In this document: piece by piece, positions 1 through 9,600 of the stretch | How the letters are laid out: each line of letters begins with the position of its first letter | Position numbering within the stretch: position 1 is the stretch's first letter | From: JAPLUA01 sp964625855 | Lineage (GTDB): Bacteria > Verrucomicrobiota > Verrucomicrobiia > Limisphaerales > UBA8199 | Length of the DNA stretch: 64,000 nt | NCBI GenBank assembly: GCA_964625855.1 | Contig: CAZVFC010000026.1 | Location: 49,646 to 113,645, forward strand | Direction of reading: 5' to 3' | Translations under genes and position numbers: made by a program | The notes under the pieces: model-generated | The model's input: only the letters and a program-made list of their open reading frames with translations | Databases searched by the model: none | What the model was told of the DNA's origin: nothing

Positions 1-1
1 C

Positions 2-352
2 ACGGACGGCACGTTGGACCAGTGCCTGATGCAACGGCTCACTCCGATGGCCTGGAGTCCGCTGGCCGCCGGATTGCTCGGCGACGGCGCGAGGCAACTG
101 TTGCCATCGCAGGAAGCCTACCGGCCGCAACAGTTTCTGCCTGTGCTGGACGGCATCGCCAAGTCTCGCGGGGCCAGCCGCCTGGCCGTGGCGCTGGCGT
201 GGCTGCTGAAGCATCCCGCCCGCATCCAGCCTATTGTCGGCTCGACCAACCCGGAGCGCATCCGCGAAGCCGTGAAAGCCACCAGCCTGGAGTTGACGCG
301 CGAGGAGTGGTATAGTCTGCTGATCGCGGCGCGCGGCGAACCCCTGCCCTGA
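2..352 (+). CDS. aldo/keto reductase, C-terminal part (cut by window edge)
   Basis: This is the tail of an NADPH-dependent aldo/keto reductase, a cytoplasmic (beta/alpha)8 barrel that reduces carbonyl substrates. The frame is open from the first bases of the window, so the start lies outside. Visible signatures are GTLDQC followed by TPMAWSPLAAGLL, the loop after barrel strand 6 typical of the YdhF-like branch. Near the end, PIVGSTNPERI matches the segment that grips the NADPH 2'-phosphate in this family. The catalytic Asp/Tyr/Lys/His tetrad would lie upstream and cannot be checked. The TGA stop directly abuts the ATG of thpR, so the two are probably one transcript. The substrate is unknown. 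Confidence 0.85.
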   Translation, partial: TDGTLDQCLMQRLTPMAWSPLAAGLLGDGARQLLPSQEAYRPQQFLPVLDGIAKSRGASRLAVALAWLLKHPARIQPIVGSTNPERIREAVKATSLELTREEWYSLLIAARGEPLP

Positions 353-970
353 ATGTCTGACGCACCCGCCCCCGAAACCTTCCGCCTGTTCATCGCGGTC
401 ACCGTTCCCGAAGACATTAAGACCGAGATCGAAAAGGCCCAGGCGGCGTTGCGCCGCGCCCTGCCAAAGGAATGCGTTCGGTGGGCGAAGCGCGAGCAGT
501 TTCACCTGACGTTGAAGTTCCTCGGGAATGTGGACGCGCAGCGAGTCGAGACGCTGACGGACGCAATTCGAGCAGCCTCCCAGGGCTTTGCGGCCCCTGA
601 ACTGCGTGCGGAGCGGCTCGGCTTCTTCCCGGACCTGCGTTCGCCACGAGTTGTGTGGGCCGGCGTGCATGACCGGCAGGAGCAGTTGCCTCTCTTGCAG
701 CGAGCGATCGAGACCGCCACGCACGACTTCACAGCGGAGGCGCCGGAGAAAGCCTTCACGGGTCATATAACGCTGGGCCGCATCAAGGGGCTCCGGCGTC
801 CGGAGGCTGCGGCGCTGACCGAAGTAGCCTCGGACCTCGCCACGCGCCTCTTTGGCGCGTGGACTGCCCACGAAGTCGAACTCATCCGCAGCCAGCTTTC
901 GCCGACCGGCGCGCGCCACACGACGTTGGCGGCAATTCCGCTCGCCGGCCCGCCCACCGCCAGCGCGTAA
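353..970 (+). CDS. thpR: RNA 2',3'-cyclic 3'-phosphodiesterase (2H family)
   Basis: This 205-residue protein belongs to the 2H phosphoesterase/LigT family, which opens 2',3'-cyclic phosphates on RNA ends. Both catalytic HxTx motifs are present: HLTL at residues 51-54 and HITL at 138-141. The N-terminal RLFIAV strand and the KFLGNV segment after the first motif are typical of the family, and the length is normal (about 180-200). The ATG follows the stop of the aldo/keto reductase with no gap, which indicates translational coupling. The last residues (GPPTASA) look like an unstructured tail. The biological substrate of bacterial ThpR is not well defined. Confidence 0.93.
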   Translation: MSDAPAPETFRLFIAVTVPEDIKTEIEKAQAALRRALPKECVRWAKREQFHLTLKFLGNVDAQRVETLTDAIRAASQGFAAPELRAERLGFFPDLRSPRVVWAGVHDRQEQLPLLQRAIETATHDFTAEAPEKAFTGHITLGRIKGLRRPEAAALTEVASDLATRLFGAWTAHEVELIRSQLSPTGARHTTLAAIPLAGPPTASA

Positions 971-1067
971 GCCGCAGGCGCTGGCAGCAATTCGCGCGCA
1001 TCTTCTTGCTGCCGCCATGGGTCCAGCCAGGAGATGGCTGCGTTGGCCGGGCAAGAGGACCGAAACT

Positions 1068-1122
1068 ACAAGAAAAATACAGGAACAATACAGGAAGACT
1101 ACAGGAAGAATCCAGGGACTCA
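1068..1122. repeat. 11-bp-period tandem array (ACAGGAA units)
   Basis: This lies in the 336-base non-coding stretch between thpR and the SIS-domain gene. Four consecutive 11-base units begin at 1068, 1079, 1090 and 1101. Each starts ACA(A/G)GAA and ends in a variable 4-base tail finishing with T. A fifth, degenerate unit begins at 1112. The period is exact although the bases inside the units vary. No gene is supportable in the rest of 971-1306. Two other non-coding loci in the window show the same 11-bp period with different unit sequences. Confidence 0.8.
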
Positions 1123-1270
1123 GGCGCATCCCACGCCCCGCAGACGCCAACCGCTAGTTCTGCTCAGGAAGCCCGGCTTCCTACCCGGCCATGGCGGCCT
1201 TGACAGGGCGCGCCGCAGCATTTCTCCCGCCCCCGAACACAATTTATTCCTCATCAGCCTGTGGGCACTC

Positions 1271-1299
1271 TTGACGCTCGCAGGTTAAACACGTATCTA
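1271..1299 (+). promoter_or_regulatory. sigma70-type promoter for the SIS-domain gene
   Basis: A -35 box TTGACG (1271-1276) and a -10 box TATCTA (1294-1299) are separated by exactly 17 bases. The ATG of the downstream gene begins at 1307, only seven bases after the -10 box. Transcription would therefore start at or within a base or two of the ATG, predicting a leaderless mRNA. No Shine-Dalgarno sequence is visible, which is consistent. Confidence 0.6.
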
Positions 1300-1306
1300 C
1301 TCTGCC

Positions 1307-3166
1307 ATGAGCGACACTTCAAACAAACGATCCGACGAATTCCTGAAGATCAGCGACCAGTTCCAGCTTGGCGTCCTGACCACTGAATCCTCTCACCCCG
1401 TCACTGCCAACTTGAGCGAGACCGCCAAACGCGACGTCGGCGCCGCGCTGGGCCTGCTCTTCCAGGCGGACGGTGACGTCGTGCGGAAGTATCGCGAGTT
1501 CGCCGAGTCGGGCCGGGCGCAGAAGATCAAGGAATCTGTCCTGCGCGCGCTGAAGAACGGCGGGAAGGTCTTCTTCACCGGATGCGGCTCCACCGGCCGC
1601 CTGAGCATCCAACTGGTCTCCATCTGGCGCGACTTCTGGCAACGCCAGAGCGCCCGCGGGCTGACCTGCTCTCCCTCGGCCGCCGAGTTCGAGAACCGCG
1701 CCTTCAGCGTCATGGCGGGAGGCGATTTCGCCCTCATCAAATCCGTGGAAGGCTTCGAGGACTTCACCGCCTTTGGGAAGAAGCAGATCGCGGACCTGGG
1801 CGTGTCCGGCAAGGACGTGGTCTTCGCCATCACCGAAGGCGGCGAGACTTCGCACGTCATTGGCACGGCCTGGCAAGGCCTGGAGGTCGGCGCGAAGGTC
1901 TATTTCGTCTATAACAACCCCGATGACATCCTGTGCAAGCACGTCAAGCGCAGCCGCGAGGTGATCGAGGAGCCGCGCATCGAGAAGATCAATCTCACGA
2001 CGGGCCCCATGTCCATCACCGGCTCGACCCGTATGCAGGCGACCACCATCCAGCTCTGCGTTCTGCTGACGGTGCTCGAAATGGTGCTGCGCGACCTCAT
2101 GAAGGAGCTCGAGCCCAAAGGCCCCTGCGCGCTGGACTCGGCGAATGTCCCCGCCCAGTTCCTGCAGCAGCTTGCGGAAATGCACGCGACGCTGAACTCG
2201 CCGAAGCTGCTGTCCCAGCTCGCCAAGGCGGTCTCGCTGGAGGAATCCGTTTACCGGTCAAAGCACAAGAACACCTACTTTGCCGACCGGTTCGGCATTG
2301 ACGTGCTGACCGATACCACCGAGCGCTCGCCAACGTATTGCTCGCCGCCCTTCAGGAAATTCGATGACACCACGGCGACCGAGTCATGGGCGTTCCTGTT
2401 CCTGCCGTACCAGGACACGCCGAAAGCCTGGGAGCGCATCATCAAGCGCCAGCCCAAGTGCGTCGAGTGGAGCGAGAAAGAGGTGAAGGAATTGGTGAGC
2501 GAGGATAAAGTAGAGCGCACCATTGAGGTCGTGCGCAAGATCAGCACCGCCGAGCTGATGCGCTTCAAGGTGGGGCTCGACGGGCTCAAATACCGGCCCC
2601 TGGGCCAGGGTGACTGCGCTGTCGGGATTGTATCCGAGGAGGAGAAGGCATCGCTGCTCACGCCCGCCGGATTTCATCGCACGCAGCTCGAAGCGGCGCG
2701 GAAGGCCGGGGCCAAGATCGGCGTGATCTACTTCGGACGCGAGGAGTCCCACCAGGAGATTCAGGACTTTTTAGCCACCTGGAACCCCGGCGGCGTCGCG
2801 GTCCTCGCGACGATCCCGAAAACGGATTTCGTCCTGGACGGCGTCACCCGAGCCGGCCTGAAGATGCTGCTCAATGCGCTTTCGACCTGCACGATGGTGT
2901 GCTTGGGTCGAGTTATGGGCAACTACATGATCTGGGTGGTGGCCAGCAACCTGAAGCTCATAGACCGCTCCACCCGCTACATTCAAAGGCTCACGGATTT
3001 GGACTACCAGGCCGCCAACCGCCTGCTGTTCGAGGTCGTCGAGTACGTCGAGCCCCGCATGAAGGCCGACCAGGCGTATCCCCCGGTGGTGGGGGTTTCC
3101 GTGATGCGCGTCCGCCATAAGCTGAGCAACGAAGAGGCGGAGAAACGACTGCTGGCCGAGTTATAA
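1307..3166 (+). CDS. double SIS-domain protein, GCKR/MurQ-like
   Basis: This 619-residue cytoplasmic protein has the length and two-SIS-domain layout of glucokinase regulatory protein (GCKR), the relative of the MurNAc-6-phosphate etherase MurQ. The N-terminus TTESSHPVTANLSE matches the MurQ opening. VFFTGCGSTGRLS is the first SIS phosphosugar loop, followed by AITEGGETSHVIG and TGPMSITGSTRMQA. The C-terminal half repeats the fold, with LKMLLNALST and then NLKLIDRSTRYI, which correspond to the end of MurQ. It could be a sugar-phosphate-binding regulator or a MurQ-like etherase; the sequence does not decide. It has its own promoter, and frr follows on the same strand. Confidence 0.8.
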   Translation: MSDTSNKRSDEFLKISDQFQLGVLTTESSHPVTANLSETAKRDVGAALGLLFQADGDVVRKYREFAESGRAQKIKESVLRALKNGGKVFFTGCGSTGRLSIQLVSIWRDFWQRQSARGLTCSPSAAEFENRAFSVMAGGDFALIKSVEGFEDFTAFGKKQIADLGVSGKDVVFAITEGGETSHVIGTAWQGLEVGAKVYFVYNNPDDILCKHVKRSREVIEEPRIEKINLTTGPMSITGSTRMQATTIQLCVLLTVLEMVLRDLMKELEPKGPCALDSANVPAQFLQQLAEMHATLNSPKLLSQLAKAVSLEESVYRSKHKNTYFADRFGIDVLTDTTERSPTYCSPPFRKFDDTTATESWAFLFLPYQDTPKAWERIIKRQPKCVEWSEKEVKELVSEDKVERTIEVVRKISTAELMRFKVGLDGLKYRPLGQGDCAVGIVSEEEKASLLTPAGFHRTQLEAARKAGAKIGVIYFGREESHQEIQDFLATWNPGGVAVLATIPKTDFVLDGVTRAGLKMLLNALSTCTMVCLGRVMGNYMIWVVASNLKLIDRSTRYIQRLTDLDYQAANRLLFEVVEYVEPRMKADQAYPPVVGVSVMRVRHKLSNEEAEKRLLAEL

Positions 3167-3213
3167 GTTGGCCCTATACAGCTCTGCCGTGCTCTGCTAA
3201 CTTGCTTGCACCT

Positions 3214-3774
3214 ATGACACTGGACGACTTTTTGCTAGAGGCGGAAGACAAGATGATCAAGACCGAGCAGGTGGTCGTTAACGGTTTTGCCGGCGTGCGC
3301 ACCGGCAAAGCCTCACCGGCTCTGGTCGAGAACATCCTGGTGGAAGTTTATGGGGCCCAGATGCGCATCCGAGAGCTGGCCGGCATCACCACTCCCGAGC
3401 CCCGGACCCTGACGATCCAGCCCTGGGACGTCAACTCCCTGCATCCGATCGAGAAGGCGATTCTCAAGAGCAACCTGGGCCTCACGCCCTCGATACAAGG
3501 CAAAGCGATTCGTCTCTTCTTTCCAGAGTTAAGCGAGGAACGCCGCCAGGAGTTCTGCAAGATCGTGCGCAAGATGGCCGAAGACGGCCGGGTCGCCGTC
3601 CGCCACGTCCGCCGCGATGCCATGGAACAGTTGAAGAAGCATGGTCACGACAGCGGCGTCACCGAGGATGACGTGAAGCATGCGGAAAAGGAACTCCAGA
3701 AGCTCACCGACGACTACACCGCCAAGATTGACGCCCACCTGGCCCACAAGGAAAAAGAAATCATGACCGTCTGA
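3214..3774 (+). CDS. frr: ribosome recycling factor
   Basis: RRF acts with EF-G to split post-termination ribosomes. The 186-residue protein from ATG 3214 has the usual length (about 185). It carries the hallmark segments VVNGFAGVRTGKASPALVEN, TIQPWD and a C-terminal half with VRHVRRDAMEQLK and ending in a helical tail. An in-frame TTG at 3202 would add only four residues and was not preferred. The gene stands alone here, without the usual tsf/pyrH neighbours. It converges with the minus-strand secreted protein gene that ends at 3807. Confidence 0.95.
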   Translation: MTLDDFLLEAEDKMIKTEQVVVNGFAGVRTGKASPALVENILVEVYGAQMRIRELAGITTPEPRTLTIQPWDVNSLHPIEKAILKSNLGLTPSIQGKAIRLFFPELSEERRQEFCKIVRKMAEDGRVAVRHVRRDAMEQLKKHGHDSGVTEDDVKHAEKELQKLTDDYTAKIDAHLAHKEKEIMTV

Positions 3775-3789
3775 GGGCGCCAGCCCTCA
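3772..3789. terminator. short hairpin between convergent genes
   Basis: A perfect 7-bp stem (TGAGGGC/GCCCTCA) closes a GCCA tetraloop, and the left arm includes the frr stop codon. It lies in the 32-base gap between frr and the convergent minus-strand gene, so it could serve both. There is no T-tract on either side, so intrinsic termination is uncertain. Confidence 0.35.
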
Positions 3790-3806
3790 CTCCAGCAGGA
3801 TCCGCC

Positions 3807-6665
3807 TCAAGGGAGCGAGAACTTGACGCGGAAGAAAGCGGCGGAGGTTTGGGCAGGGAAGACGGCCTCACGCACATAGACGTCAGGCAGATTCGTCAGC
3901 GTCACCAAGTTCGAAGGGGCGATTTCGGCCCAATGCACCAGGTCAGTCGAGGTCTCGAACCGCCGTTGCACGTCGCCCAGGCTTTTGCGTTCCCGGAAAG
4001 CAAAGGCAAACGTGTCCGGAGCGCTTTCCACCGTTTGCAGCGCCGCGACCGAAGCATCGGGAATAAACGGACCACCGACCATGGCGAACTCGAGCAGGTT
4101 GTCCACCTGGTCGCCTTCGGGGTCGCCCAAGGCTCCGCCGAGAGCCGGATCGGCCAACTGGGCATCGGTGAACTGATGCAAGGCCCAATCGGCGAATGTG
4201 CCCGGCAAGGCGCGCTCGAAGCAGATCAGCTCGATCACCTGCACGTTGCGGGGGTTGGTGGAAACCCCACGGTCATAGGCGCTGGTAATGACCAGCACCG
4301 CATTTGTTGCACTGACCGGTTGGGGCAGGCGCACGTCGAACGCGGCAGTGGGAGACATCGCGCCCTCGTAAACGAGCGTGCCGCTGGTGGGAATACCGCT
4401 GGAAGCAATGGCATTCGTTACATTGACAATCATCTGAATGTCTTTCGGCCCATAGCCGCCATTTTCGGTGCGCGGAAGGACCTGAAAACCTGACATGGCG
4501 ACCACGCGCGGGAAAGTAACCTTCAACCATTCTGCATGGTTGGTGGGCCCGAGTAGAGAAACCCAAAAACTGGCGAGATTCCCGTCCACCACATTGGCGG
4601 GCGGGTAGTTGGTCTGCCAGGAGGAGGCGCTCACACTCGAGGTTGGCAGCGCATAGGACGGATACAACGGCACGGCTGACGCCAGCGATACCGTGATCTG
4701 AGCCGGGTTGCCGCCTGCACCCGGGAAAGTCAGCACGCCGTTTGTGCCCGAAGCAGTCCAGGCAATTTGCGTTGCATTTGAGGCGGTCTGGGAGGCGTTC
4801 TGGCCAGGGAACCAGACGGCATAGCGCGGGCCGAGCGAGTCCTGGGCCATGAACTGGAGAGTATCCTGGGCCGCCCCGGAGCGGTTGTACGAAGCAGCCG
4901 CCTGGTATTTGAAATAGCCGGCGGGCCCGGCAGCAACTCCATACCGGCCCGCGACACAGACCCAGTCATTGGTGATATTTCGAGTGACGCCCGACCGATT
5001 GGTGATGATGGCCGAGGCGCCCGTCCAGTCCACCAGGCGAGATCCACCGGTGAGCGGATCATTTTCGATGCCGATGCTGAAGCTGGCGGCGGAGCCGGCG
5101 ATGCCTGCTGCGGGCCAGGGCACCTCGACGATGCCCACACTCTCGCCGGTGCAATTCACATAGACCTGGGTGGTCCCATTGGTCCCGTTGGTCAGCTCAA
5201 GCTGCGCCTCGAAGCCGCCACTGTTGGTCGTCAGGCTTGCCAGTCGTGCGCCCGTGGGATTGCCCAAGACACCCAGACCAAGTATTCCCGGGAGTCTTGG
5301 CGTGGTGATATAGGCGTTAGTCGGCACCGAGAGGGCGGGCGGCTCGATGAGGGCCATGATGTTCGGACCGTAACTGAGCGAGGCAAACCCAAAAGGCCCT
5401 CGCTGCGCGATGAGTTTGACGGTGGACAAATGCTCGAAAGCGGCACCGGGCGGGATGGCGGGGCCATTGGTGTAGTCGGTGTTGGTCCAATGGAGCCAGG
5501 CAATGGCTGTGCGGCGCGCTTCGACCGCCTCGCGGAAAAAGCCGCCGCCGCTGGGGCCGACAAACCTGCCGTCGCCATTGACGATCTGCCGGTAGCGAAC
5601 CAGTTGCGCCAATTGGGTGTCGGTCCAGCGGGCCAGCGGGTCGTTGAAATGGGCGGCGAGCCAGGCGATGTAGGAATTCTGCTCGTAGTCGTGGAGCTCC
5701 CAATCCAGCCCGGAGGGATATGCAAACTCGCCCGAGTCAAGCACCAGGTGGCTCAGGTTGGACCAGACGTTCAGTACGTTATGCTCGGCGAATGCCTGGA
5801 GTTCAGTGGCAATTGCCGGGTTGGCGAGCCTGGCCATGAGCAGAGAGTCGCCCATGGACATGCCGGCGACCATCTGGTAGGTGGGATGGTAGAAGCCGTG
5901 GTTTTCGAGTGAATAGTCTGGATACAGGGTGACGGTGCTAATCCAGGCGGCCAGGGGGTCGCCGTTGGTGTTGGCCACGGTGTAGGTGTTAACGAGGTAG
6001 CTCTTCGCCGATTCGAGCCAGAGGGCTGCGTTGGCATTGGTGCTAAGCCAGGCGGCGGCCAGCGCGAGGATATTGCCGTTCCAGCCGTTCTCTTCGGCTT
6101 TAGTGTCGCCAATATAGCCCGAGGTCGGCGCGATGCCGGCGCGGTAATCCGCTTCATCGGCCAGCGCACGCTGGACAGCCTGCACGGTGGCCGGGGGCAG
6201 GTCGCTTTGCACGAGGAGGCAGGCCAGCCCCATCGAGCCGGCCCACAGACTGCTTTGCCAGCCATGGCCCCATTGCAGGCCGTCCACACAGACATTGGCG
6301 CCGCTGACGTGGGTGTTGGCGGCGTAATTGAGCGCCTGCCGAATCCTGGCGATGCGGTCCGGACGGTTCGTGGCGGAGGGATAGGCGTGCGCCAAGACCG
6401 CGCACGACACTGCGACTCCGCAACTGCCCCGAATGCCGCCGTTGCCTGAACTCTTGCCGTCGCCCCAATAACCCGAGTCTGCGGGAGCGTTGGAATACGA
6501 GACGGTTTGCCAGATGGTCTCGCTATGGCGCTCGAAGTCTTCCAGGCAATCCAGGTAAATCTGTTGAGAAGAAGCGGCGGAAGCCGAGCAACTCAACAGG
6601 GCGGCGAACAACGCGATGAGCGACCTCAAACTAGGGGTAAACCAGGCGATAGAACACGCTGCCAT
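3807..6665 (-). CDS. large secreted lyase-like protein with discoidin-like domain
   Basis: The protein is exported (hydrophobic SLRSLIALFAALLSCSASA near the N-terminus) and about 950 residues long from ATG 6665. Roughly residues 30-460 are helix-rich and Trp-rich. They include ENHGFYHPTYQ and a Tyr/His/Arg-rich stretch before IAWLHW, reminiscent of (alpha/alpha)-toroid polysaccharide lyases; the exact family is not recognised. Around residues 675-815 the pattern SSWQTNYPPANVVDGN ... W ... VTFPRVVAMSGFQV resembles an F5/8 type C (discoidin) carbohydrate-binding domain. The last 80 residues carry the TSTDLVHW ... FFRV module shared with other exported proteins here. The start is ambiguous. ATG 6665 overlaps the upstream gene by 35 bases, while a TTG at 6629, one base after that gene's stop, would give a classic signal peptide directly. 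Either way the pair is translationally coupled. Confidence 0.7.
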   Translation of the reverse strand: MAACSIAWFTPSLRSLIALFAALLSCSASAASSQQIYLDCLEDFERHSETIWQTVSYSNAPADSGYWGDGKSSGNGGIRGSCGVAVSCAVLAHAYPSATNRPDRIARIRQALNYAANTHVSGANVCVDGLQWGHGWQSSLWAGSMGLACLLVQSDLPPATVQAVQRALADEADYRAGIAPTSGYIGDTKAEENGWNGNILALAAAWLSTNANAALWLESAKSYLVNTYTVANTNGDPLAAWISTVTLYPDYSLENHGFYHPTYQMVAGMSMGDSLLMARLANPAIATELQAFAEHNVLNVWSNLSHLVLDSGEFAYPSGLDWELHDYEQNSYIAWLAAHFNDPLARWTDTQLAQLVRYRQIVNGDGRFVGPSGGGFFREAVEARRTAIAWLHWTNTDYTNGPAIPPGAAFEHLSTVKLIAQRGPFGFASLSYGPNIMALIEPPALSVPTNAYITTPRLPGILGLGVLGNPTGARLASLTTNSGGFEAQLELTNGTNGTTQVYVNCTGESVGIVEVPWPAAGIAGSAASFSIGIENDPLTGGSRLVDWTGASAIITNRSGVTRNITNDWVCVAGRYGVAAGPAGYFKYQAAASYNRSGAAQDTLQFMAQDSLGPRYAVWFPGQNASQTASNATQIAWTASGTNGVLTFPGAGGNPAQITVSLASAVPLYPSYALPTSSVSASSWQTNYPPANVVDGNLASFWVSLLGPTNHAEWLKVTFPRVVAMSGFQVLPRTENGGYGPKDIQMIVNVTNAIASSGIPTSGTLVYEGAMSPTAAFDVRLPQPVSATNAVLVITSAYDRGVSTNPRNVQVIELICFERALPGTFADWALHQFTDAQLADPALGGALGDPEGDQVDNLLEFAMVGGPFIPDASVAALQTVESAPDTFAFAFRERKSLGDVQRRFETSTDLVHWAEIAPSNLVTLTNLPDVYVREAVFPAQTSAAFFRVKFSLP

Positions 6666-9600
6666 TGGCCGGATCAATGGGAAGGAGGAGTTGGTTGGTG
6701 GCCCTTGAACCGGGCACGGTAGTCCAGTTGGTTCCGATGCCTGCGCCTGGGGCGTTGGTCTGCGCCTGGAGGGCCCAGCCGGTATGGCTTGCCGGCCAGG
6801 AGAGTTGAAGCGTGGCGCCGCCGCCAACCACGGCCGTTCTGATATTAGTAGGATTAGTGTCCGGGCCCGGTGCGATTCTCAGCGTGCCGTCGCTGGCCAG
6901 CGTGCTGGTGTCCCAGGCCAAGCCCCAAGCCGGGACTGGAGGCTCAATCATCGTGAAGGCGCCACCGTAGCTCGCGGCGTCGAACAGCTTGAAGGAGTCG
7001 CTCGTGGTGAGCGGGTCGCCGCTGATATCGAGCCGAAGAGTGCCCCCGTAGGTGAGCTGCGACAGCCCTTGGAGCCTGTCACTGCTCAGCGTTGCTCCCG
7101 CTTTGTTGAGCTTCAATTCGATCGTGCCATCGTTGATCAGACCGCCCACAACGTTGAACGAGCCGTTGCCTTTGAGCGTCTGCGCGGAGGCAATCGTGAT
7201 CGTTGCCCCTGAACGGTAAGTCACATCCAGATTCCCACCGGATTCCACCATAATGTGCGCCGAATTGGCAATCGAAGCGGCATTCGACAACGCCAGTGTG
7301 CAGCCGGAGCCGATGATGGTGTCGCCCGTGTAGGTGGAGATATTGGTCAGGGTCAGGGAGCCACCGCCGATCAGGGTGAATCCCACCTTGCCGCTGCCGC
7401 TGAGGACCGAGTCGCGAATGACGCCGGCGTAGATTTGCCAGTTGTTCACAGGGAAATCCGCCGTATGGAAGGTGTCGTTGGACGTGTTGAGGGTGAACAC
7501 ACAATCGGTGCTGCCGCTGCTCGCGATAATTCCGCTGGGAAGCATCGGGTTCACCACTCCGGGCGTGGTATTGGTGCTGACCAGCGCGCTGACTTGTTGG
7601 TTGAAGCCGGCCAGATCAAACGTAGCCGTCAGATCGAGCCAGGCGGTAGCCGGAAAGGCATTCGCCGCGCCGAAGCGCATCGTGGAACCGCCAATGACCT
7701 CGCTGCCGGCCCAACTGTTCCCCGTCGAATTGATCAGGGTAACTTGCCCGGCATCCACCGTGCTCAAGCTATACGCAGCCAGGTTGCTGACCTGACCATT
7801 GACGACATTGGTGCCCCCGCCACGGAAGGTGAACTTGCCGATCATGTCGGGGCCGCTGATCGGGCCGTTGAACTCGTTGCGTCCGCTGGTGGAAATCTGA
7901 ACCGAACCGCTGCCGCCCAGGGTGAGCGGGCCATTGATGATATTAGTGCCAGAAGAACTAAGCAAACTGCGACTCTCGTTTTGGAAGTTCACCCCGGTGG
8001 TGCCCACCAGCGCCAAGGGCGTGGTGCTGGGATAGCTGCTGCCGTTGAGGACCAACGTGCTATGGGCGTTGGCCAATCCCGGCGCCTGAACCAAAATGTT
8101 GGTGAATTGCCCGGCTGCATCGGGGTTGCCGAGATTGACTGTCCCGGCAAGGACGCTAAGCGCCCCGCTCAGCGTATTGGTCCCCGAGAGGCGAACCGTG
8201 CCCGCAGCGGTGTTAGTGAGCCCGCCGGTGCCCGTGATATAGCCGATGGTGCCGCCGGCGGTGGTGGCGAAAACCAGCCCTCCGTGGTTGGTCACCGGGC
8301 CGGTGCCCAGCGAGCCGGTGGCGGCGCCGGTGCCAACCTGCAAAACACCCCCCTGAATTACCGTCGGACCGGTGTAACTGTTGGTGGTGTCAAGGAAGAG
8401 GGTGCCGGCCCCGCTCTTGGTCAAACCGGTATTCCTGGTGATGCCTCCACTCGTGAAAGTAGAGAAAGTGTAATCGGTGGCAGAGTTCACGACGACGGAA
8501 CTGGGATGGAGTTCGTGTGCTAAATAGACATAAGAACTGCCTTGGCCGTCAAAGAGCACATTGTCCCCTTGCCTATAGGCCACGTCGGCCACCGTATCCG
8601 CATTCGTGTCCCAATTGACGTTAGCGATGTCCCAATCCGCGAAGCCCACCCACGTGAGATTCACCGGTACGCGGACCGTCAGCGTGGCAATGCCGCTGGT
8701 GGTCGAGTTAAAACTGTTGGTGATTACCACATCATAATCGCCGCTGTCGGCCATCAGCGCGGCAGTGATCGCATAGACACTCTGGGTCGCGCCGTCAATC
8801 GGCAGCCCGCCCAGGCGCCATTGATACGCAAACGGAGGAACCCCGATGGTGGTGACGCTCAAACTGGCTGGCTGCCCGACGGCAAGCGTATCGCCGACTG
8901 GCTCCGTGAGCACAACCGGATTCGGGTCAATCAACTGCATGGCGTTTGCCGCCCGGGCGATGCCGCTCATGCGCACCTCGTCAATCAAACCCACGAAGTT
9001 CTGTGAGGACCCACCGGTGCTGCGCCCCTCGTTGCCAATGCAGAAGTCCGTGGCCCCCGTCCTCAGGTCAACCGTCATGCTCGAGGAGCCGATGGGGTTC
9101 GCTGCGGTGGGGCTGGGGTCCTGGTCCAGCCAGGTCCAGTATAGCGTGATATTATCAACGGCACCTTCATTGCCATCATACACCACAGCCACGTGATACC
9201 ACTGGTTCGAGACGATGGCGTTGGGGCCGGTGGTTGGGATGTCAAAAGCGATGTCCTGCACCGAAGTCCCGTTATTGAGGTTGATGAAGTGAAGCCGAGG
9301 CACGGTATTGCCACCCACGGTTCCGACAGGATCTATCCGAAATTGGAAGATGCGCCCGGCGTTTGCCTCGTCCTCGCCGCTGAAGATCTGCATCTGATCC
9401 AGCCGCCCGTTGCCGGTTGGAGTGGCACCCATATTCAGTGCCGGGTCGAAATCCACGCGGATGATGGCCTCATAGGTAAACGCGCCGGAAGCCCCGGCGT
9501 AAGCCATAGCAACATTGTCGCCCGTCCCGTTAACCAAGGGGCGCGGCGAAAGGAGGGCGTCCTTGCCCGCAGCGGTGATGCCGCTCTGACCGCCGTCGAA

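Noticed and set aside
1319..2185. Open frame of 288 codons opposite the SIS-domain gene
   Set aside because: Antisense to conserved SIS motifs, and it has no motif of its own.
7255..8523. Open frame of 422 codons on the plus strand inside the LamG protein gene
   Set aside because: It is antisense to a well-supported exported protein, with biased Arg/Ala/Gly composition and no domain; GC-rich codon use creates such mirror frames.
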